The notes below the pieces were generated by a model. It was not told where the DNA came from, searched no databases, and was given only the letters and a program-made list of their open reading frames with translations. The position numbers were made by a program, and so were the translations under genes. Shown piece by piece: positions 44,199 through 48,686 of a stretch of DNA of 48,686 bases. The first letter of the stretch is position 1. The number at the start of each line of letters is the position of its first letter. Origin of the DNA: Alcaligenaceae bacterium (GTDB lineage: Bacteria > Pseudomonadota > Gammaproteobacteria > Burkholderiales > Burkholderiaceae_B); NCBI GenBank assembly GCA_029263615.1, contig JAJUFT010000007.1:1-48686 (forward strand). The letters are read 5' to 3'.

Positions 44199-45389
44199 TC
44201 AGTCTTCCAGGTAGTGTACCCAGCCTTCGGCGACCCACTCGCGCAAGGCGGCTTCTTCCTTTTTCTTGAGCGTTTCCAGCAATTCGTGCGAGCAGACCAG
44301 CATCCGCTCGTCTGCCAGAGCGCGCATGCGGCGACTCGCCTTGACGGGCGCGACTTCGCCGTTGATGTACAGCTCCTTGCCGCGATACATCATGCGCGTG
44401 CAGCGATCCAGCACGAAGCGGCCCGCCGCGGGCAACGGTGCATGCTCGGGCAGAACGTCGTCACCCGGAACAAAATAGGCATTCTCGGGAAGTTCCGTCA
44501 GCCATTGCCCCAGAAAGCGGGCCGCCTGACGACGGTCGAGGGGCAGACGGCGGGTGGCCTCGATGGTCGTATCCAGAAGCCGGGTGGGCAGCTTGGCGGG
44601 CGTGGCGGTGGCCGGAATCCCGGGATCCTTGTAGGTCTCTTCCATATTCGGGCCGGGGATCACAGGCCGTGCGTACAGTCCGTCATCGTTCCCCAGATTG
44701 GCCATCAGTTGGTCCGACATGGCATGCAGCATTCCGTAGGCGAGGGCCCCGTGTGTCGGCGCGCGAAAGCCGATGGAGATGGTCATGCAATTATGCGTTT
44801 CTGCAATCCCGTCGTGCGCGACATGGGGAGGTAGATACAGCATATCTCCAGGCTCCAGCACGTACTCCTGTTCCGCCTCGAAGCGTTGCAGAATCTTGCA
44901 GGGCAGGCCGGGAATGAGGTCCAGGTCGGTCTGCTGGCTGATGCGCCAGCGACGCCGGCCATGACCCTGCAGCAGAAAGACGTCGTAGCTGTCGAAATGG
45001 GGGCCGACCCCCCCTTCCTTGGTGGCGACGCTGATCATCACGTCATCCAGCCGCGCGTCGGAAATGAAGCGGAACTGCCGCATGAGTTCGGCCATGCCGT
45101 CATCGTGCAGATCGACGCTCTGCGCAAGCACAGTCCAGCCGGGCTGCCGCGCCGAGGGCAGTTTGGTGAACGGACCCTTCTCCATGTTCCAGGTGTCGCC
45201 TTCTTTCCAGATCAGGCGGGATTCCACCTCTTCGCGCTTCACCAGTTCGCGGATGTCGACCGGACGAAGATTCGGCCGATAGTCGGGAATGGCCTGGCGG
45301 ATCAGCAAAGGCTGTCGTTGCCAGTATCGGCTCATGAATTCCTGCGGCGTCAGGCCGCCGAGCAGGGTCAGAGGTTCGTCAATGTTCAT
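44199..45389 (-). CDS. roxA: Ribosomal protein L16 arginine 3-hydroxylase (RoxA/YcfD-type cupin)
   Basis: This JmjC-type Fe(II)/2-oxoglutarate oxygenase hydroxylates an arginine of ribosomal protein L16 in E. coli. The 396-residue protein has the catalytic HxD in [13 protein letters not shown], the second His in [11 protein letters not shown] and the family C-terminal winged-helix part. [14 protein letters not shown] near the N-terminus is typical of this group. Its start overlaps the end of mutS by four bases (ATGA), so it should be translated with mutS. Assignment to L16 as substrate is by family. Confidence 0.9.
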   Translation of the reverse strand: MNIDEPLTLLGGLTPQEFMSRYWQRQPLLIRQAIPDYRPNLRPVDIRELVKREEVESRLIWKEGDTWNMEKGPFTKLPSARQPGWTVLAQSVDLHDDGMAELMRQFRFISDARLDDVMISVATKEGGVGPHFDSYDVFLLQGHGRRRWRISQQTDLDLIPGLPCKILQRFEAEQEYVLEPGDMLYLPPHVAHDGIAETHNCMTISIGFRAPTHGALAYGMLHAMSDQLMANLGNDDGLYARPVIPGPNMEETYKDPGIPATATPAKLPTRLLDTTIEATRRLPLDRRQAARFLGQWLTELPENAYFVPGDDVLPEHAPLPAAGRFVLDRCTRMMYRGKELYINGEVAPVKASRRMRALADERMLVCSHELLETLKKKEEAALREWVAEGWVHYLED

Positions 45390-48031
45390 GATGAGAGTTC
45401 TTCGTGCAGTGCGTAGAGGAGATCGAGCGCTTCGCGCGGGCTCAACTGATTCGGATCGATCTCGCGCAGCCGTTCACGCAAGGCGAGCGCGTTCTCGATC
45501 TCGGGGTTGTCCGGGGCGTCGGCCGCCGGATGGGTCATGGAGGGATCATCACTGCCGTTGCCCGCGCCGAACAGGTCGAGCTGGGGCGTAGCCACCCCCA
45601 GGGCTTCCAGACGCGAGAGTTCCCGGCTGGCATGGCGGATCACGGCGCTGGGAATTCCCGCGCGCTGGGCGACCTGGATGCCGTAGCTTCGGCTGGCCGG
45701 CCCCGGGCGGACCTCGTGCAGAAAGACGATGCCCGACGAGGATTCGGCCGCCGCCAGATGACTGTTGCTGGCTGCGGGCGCTTCGGCAGGCAGGCGGGTG
45801 AGTTCGAAGTAATGTGTGGCGAACAGGGTGAGCGCCTGATTGTGATTGAGCAGACGGTGGGCGATGGCCCAGGCCAGGGCAAGCCCGTCGTAGGTCGAGG
45901 TGCCGCGGCCGATTTCATCCATGAGCACCAGGCTGCGCGCCGTGCTGGACTGGAGAATGCTCGCGGCTTCCGTCATTTCCATCATGAAGGTGGAACGCCC
46001 GCCGGCCAGGTCGTCTCCGGCCCCGATCCGCGTGAAAATGCGGTCGATGTCTCCGATGCGGGCCGAGGCGGCCGGCACGAAGCTCCCGGTGCGTGCCAGC
46101 AGTACGATGAGTGCCACCTGACGCATGTAGGTGGACTTGCCCCCCATGTTGGGCCCGGTGATGAGCAGCATCCGCTGGCTGGGGCCCAAGGTGCAGTCAT
46201 TCGGGGTGAAGCGTTCGATGCTGCGCTCCACGATCGGATGGCGGCCTGCCTCGATCATGATTTCCGGGGCATCCGTCAGTTCCGGCGCCGTCCAGTCGTT
46301 CTCGCGGGCGTGCAGGGCGAGCGATGCCAGGGCATCGATCTGGGCGAGGGCAGCGGCACAGCCGCTGAGCGCCGCCGCATGCTCGATCAGGGCGTCCAGC
46401 AGCTGTTCGTACAGCCATTTCTCGCGCGTCAGGCTGCGCTCCTGGGCAGACAGCACCTTGTCTTCCCATGCCTTGAGCTCGGGCGTGATGTAGCGTTCGG
46501 CATTCTTCAGGGTCTGGCGGCGGCGGTAGTCATCGGGCACCTTATCCGCTTGGCCGCGAGACACTTCGATGAAGAAGCCATGGACGCGGTTGTATTCGAC
46601 GCGCAGGTTGGCGATGCCGGTGCGTTCCCTTTCACGCTGCTCGATTTCCATCAGGAATTCGCCACTGTCTGTCGCCAGCCGCCGCAGCTCGTCCAGTTCC
46701 TCGTCGTATCCGGCGGCCAGAACACCGCCGTCTCGCACCTGGGCGGCGGGCTCGGGGGCAATCGCACGTTGCAGCAGTTGGGCGGCGGCCGGGTCGACGA
46801 TGAGCTGGCTGCTCAGGCCTTGCAGTGCGCGCCCGTCGGGGTAACGCTGTTCCAGCAGAGCGATGACCTCCGGCAACTGATGTAGGCAGTCCCGCAGGCT
46901 GGCCAGTTCCCGGGGACGCACGGAACGCAGCCACAAGCGGGTGGCAATGCGTTCCAGATCGGGCACGCGCTTCAGGCTGCGGCGCAGGGTGTCGAGGGGT
47001 TCCTCGGCCTCCAGCCCGCCCGTCGGCACTGGCGACAGCAAGGTGGAAATCACTTCCTGCCGTTCCAGAACTGTCTGCCGGTGGCGCAGGGGCTGATGCA
47101 GCCAGCGTCGCAGCAGACGGCTGCCCATAGGGGTGGCACAGTGGTCCAGCACCTTGAAGAGCGTGGGGCCGTCGTCCCCGCTGATCGTATCGGTGATCTC
47201 GAGATTGCGGCGCGACACCGGGTCCAGCACCAGATACTCGCTGCCGTGGTCCACCTGAATGCTGTGGATGTGTTCGAGGGCCTGGCTCTGAGTGCGACTC
47301 ACATAGCGCAGCAGGGCGCCGGCCGCACAGGCCGCAACGGGCACGTCGGCGAGCCCCAGGGCCTGCAGTCCCTCGACCTTGAAGTGGGATTCCAGCACAT
47401 GACGCGCGCCGTCGTCTTCGAAATGCCAGTCGGGAATGCGGCTCAGGGTGGCGTGCAGCGCCGCGGCGTCGCGCCAGTTCTCCGCGCAGACAAGCTCGGC
47501 GGGGGCAATCCGGTGCAGTTCCGTCTCCAGCATGTCGGGTGCGCATTCCGTCACACGGAACTCGCCATTGGCCACGTTCATCCAGGCCACGCCGCAGCGC
47601 TCGTTGCGGCCCTTGCCACGCATCCAGACGGCGGCAATCATGCGATCGGCCTTGCTTGGCAACAGGGCGTCGTCGGTCAGCGTTCCCGGAGTGACGATGC
47701 GCACGATCTTGCGTTCCACCGGCCCCTTGCTGGTTGCCGGGTCGCCGACCTGTTCACAGATGGCGACAGACTCGCCCATGGCCACCAGACGCGCGAGGTA
47801 GCCCTCCACGGAATGAAAGGGTACGCCCGCCATGGGCACGGGCTGGCCGTTGGACATTCCCCGCTTTGCGAGCGTCAGATTCAGCAGGCGAGCGCCACGT
47901 TCCGCATCTTCGTAAAACAATTCGTAGAAGTCGCCCATGCGGTAGAACAGCAGATAATTCCCCGCCTCGGCTTTAAGGCGGAGATATTGCTGCATCATGG
48001 GAGTATGACCGGAAAGATCGGGTTGTGTCAT
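45386..48031 (-). CDS. mutS: DNA mismatch repair protein MutS
   Basis: MutS recognises mismatches and recruits MutL using ATP. The 881-residue protein has all domains: the mismatch-binding F-x-E (Phe35, Glu37) in GDFYELF, the connector, the lever and clamp, and the ATPase with Walker [21 protein letters not shown], Walker [14 protein letters not shown] and the H-loop [14 protein letters not shown] 48031 is preferred to the TTG just upstream. The ribosome-binding site is weak. Length is slightly above the E. coli enzyme (853). The downstream roxA gene overlaps by four bases. Confidence 0.97.
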   Translation of the reverse strand: MTQPDLSGHTPMMQQYLRLKAEAGNYLLFYRMGDFYELFYEDAERGARLLNLTLAKRGMSNGQPVPMAGVPFHSVEGYLARLVAMGESVAICEQVGDPATSKGPVERKIVRIVTPGTLTDDALLPSKADRMIAAVWMRGKGRNERCGVAWMNVANGEFRVTECAPDMLETELHRIAPAELVCAENWRDAAALHATLSRIPDWHFEDDGARHVLESHFKVEGLQALGLADVPVAACAAGALLRYVSRTQSQALEHIHSIQVDHGSEYLVLDPVSRRNLEITDTISGDDGPTLFKVLDHCATPMGSRLLRRWLHQPLRHRQTVLERQEVISTLLSPVPTGGLEAEEPLDTLRRSLKRVPDLERIATRLWLRSVRPRELASLRDCLHQLPEVIALLEQRYPDGRALQGLSSQLIVDPAAAQLLQRAIAPEPAAQVRDGGVLAAGYDEELDELRRLATDSGEFLMEIEQRERERTGIANLRVEYNRVHGFFIEVSRGQADKVPDDYRRRQTLKNAERYITPELKAWEDKVLSAQERSLTREKWLYEQLLDALIEHAAALSGCAAALAQIDALASLALHARENDWTAPELTDAPEIMIEAGRHPIVERSIERFTPNDCTLGPSQRMLLITGPNMGGKSTYMRQVALIVLLARTGSFVPAASARIGDIDRIFTRIGAGDDLAGGRSTFMMEMTEAASILQSSTARSLVLMDEIGRGTSTYDGLALAWAIAHRLLNHNQALTLFATHYFELTRLPAEAPAASNSHLAAAESSSGIVFLHEVRPGPASRSYGIQVAQRAGIPSAVIRHASRELSRLEALGVATPQLDLFGAGNGSDDPSMTHPAADAPDNPEIENALALRERLREIDPNQLSPREALDLLYALHEELSS

Positions 48032-48233
48032 CAAGCTCGGAACAGGGTCGGGTTGCGTTCAGCAGCAGGCTCGCGCGATGCGAGCCTGGTGTGAAAGTGA
48101 AACGGGGACGGGGTCCGCCTCATTATAGTGGGGCGATGTGGACGATACGATGCGTCTCTGTCTCGCTCCTTGCCCATACTCAAGTGAGGGTGTAGTGCGG
48201 AGATTGGCCCGACGCGGGCCGCGTAGGCGGATG

Positions 48234-48545
48234 CTAGACGGCAGGTGTGATTTCTCTGGCTTCCTCAATGCTCCAGTTGAGGTAATGGTGCAATGGATTC
48301 ATGCCTGCTAAAGCCACGTCAGGGTGAGCGTCGAGATAGTAGTTAGTATTGAACATTGCGGAGGGATTTCGTCCTTCTTTCCATCCTGCGGTTGCGTAGT
48401 GGTCGCCTCCCATCAGGTACGCGTGTGTGTCTGCACTTAGCGTGATAGTGTCATTATCGGGCCCTGCATATATGGCGTGACCATGAAATGCACGTAATGA
48501 ATCAGGGCCGCCCGTCCCGTGAATCTCGGCGTAACCTAATAGCAT
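48234..48545 (-). CDS. Small RTX/Ca-binding-like protein, possibly a fragment
   Basis: The 103-residue product contains degenerate RTX-like pieces (GTGGPDSLRAFHGHAIYAGP, DNDTITLS, AYLMGGDH). It ends with FNTNYYLDAHPDVALAGMNP, then LHHYLNWSIEEAREITP, which matches a repeat found in large hemolysin-type and S-layer-like proteins (usually YLAANPDVAAAGVNPLxHYLxFG). An upstream half repeat is seen as HYATAGWKEGRNPSA. The start at 48545 is supported by GGGGGAAGG about five bases upstream, although the frame continues to 48635. No signal peptide is seen. Base composition is lower in GC than the rest of the window. It could be a remnant of a larger secreted protein or a small stand-alone relative. 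Confidence 0.55.
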   Translation of the reverse strand: MLLGYAEIHGTGGPDSLRAFHGHAIYAGPDNDTITLSADTHAYLMGGDHYATAGWKEGRNPSAMFNTNYYLDAHPDVALAGMNPLHHYLNWSIEEAREITPAV

Positions 48546-48626
48546 ATACCTTCCCCCAGGAAAGAACCGTATTGCGAATGAATGGCACCTACCGAAACAT
48601 AGGCAATGTACGGTTACATTCAGCTT

Positions 48627-48648
48627 GAGGAGCACCGTCGTGCTCCTC
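48627..48648. other. Perfect hairpin near the right window edge
   Basis: GAGGAGCAC (48627-48635) and GTGCTCCTC (48640-48648) pair around CGTC. No T-run follows on either strand, so it may be a weak terminator for a gene beyond the window or a leader structure of the RTX-like gene. Confidence 0.4.
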
Positions 48649-48686
48649 TGATTGCAGGGAAATCGTAACTGGGTACCAGGGTTTGA

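Noticed and set aside
45404-46885. A 493-codon open frame on the + strand opposite mutS
   Set aside because: mutS motifs are complete on the - strand; the antisense frame has no family resemblance or ribosome-binding site.
48067-48087. AGGCTCGC/GCGAGCCT hairpin upstream of mutS as a terminator
   Set aside because: It lacks a T-run on both strands and lies about 150 bases from the RTX-like stop; it may be an incidental stem in GC-rich DNA.

Overview
The window is GC-rich bacterial chromosome with dense, short-spaced genes. The gene set points to a betaproteobacterium, most likely Alcaligenaceae (Burkholderiales). This rests on a Bug-family solute-binding protein, several branched-chain-amino-acid-type (LIV) ABC transporters, dapA next to bamC, and ppk upstream of pstSCAB. 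That placement is from memory of such genomes; no database was searched. I see no insertion sequence, CRISPR array, prophage or rRNA gene. Three tRNA genes are present: Pro-TGG, Arg-TCT and His-GTG.

Region 1 (1-4650) is phosphate: the 3' end of ppk, then pstS-pstC-pstA-pstB behind a near-consensus Pho box, with a hairpin between pstS and pstC and a terminator after pstB; phoU is absent. Region 2 (5060-12973) is a five-gene uptake and activation unit: a Tat-exported binding protein, a LivH-type permease, a LivM-LivG fusion, LivF and acetyl-CoA synthetase, followed by an AraC-family regulator. Region 3 (12978-15735) holds a patatin-like phospholipase, a DoxX-like membrane protein, a stand-alone N-terminal piece of an AMP-binding enzyme, and MTA/SAH nucleosidase.

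Region 4 (15824-20329) looks like a small catabolic regulon: a Bug binding protein, an IclR regulator and a self-sufficient P450 (P450-reductase-ferredoxin fusion). An almost identical 18-bp palindromic site lies upstream of the Bug gene and between iclR and the P450 gene. Region 5 (20360-23415) has a spermidine-synthase-like methyltransferase-fold protein, a small double-glycine-leader peptide gene, tRNA-Pro and a TerC/CBS/CorC membrane protein. Region 6 (23593-33042) is a second LIV transporter with a LivH-LivM fusion, convergent with a giant fused indolepyruvate-type 2-oxoacid oxidoreductase and its divergent LysR regulator. This suggests uptake and breakdown of (aromatic) amino acids or their keto acids.

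Region 7 (33070-40332) holds an outer-membrane phospholipase A with an extra N-terminal domain, tRNA-Arg, a DUF2799-like lipoprotein, an unrecognised 60-residue protein with a strong terminator, bioB, a PaaX regulator, cardiolipin synthase, a 23-residue hydrophobic peptide gene and tRNA-His. Region 8 (40603-48686) is housekeeping: a YrdC/YciO protein, a site-2-protease-like protein, dapA, bamC, and mutS-roxA on the other strand. At the right edge is a small, lower-GC gene with RTX-protein-like sequence.

The most noteworthy items are the double-glycine peptide gene without a visible exporter, the shared operator tying the Bug protein, IclR and the self-sufficient P450 together, and several small or truncated genes. 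I found nothing that clearly amounts to a wholly new system.
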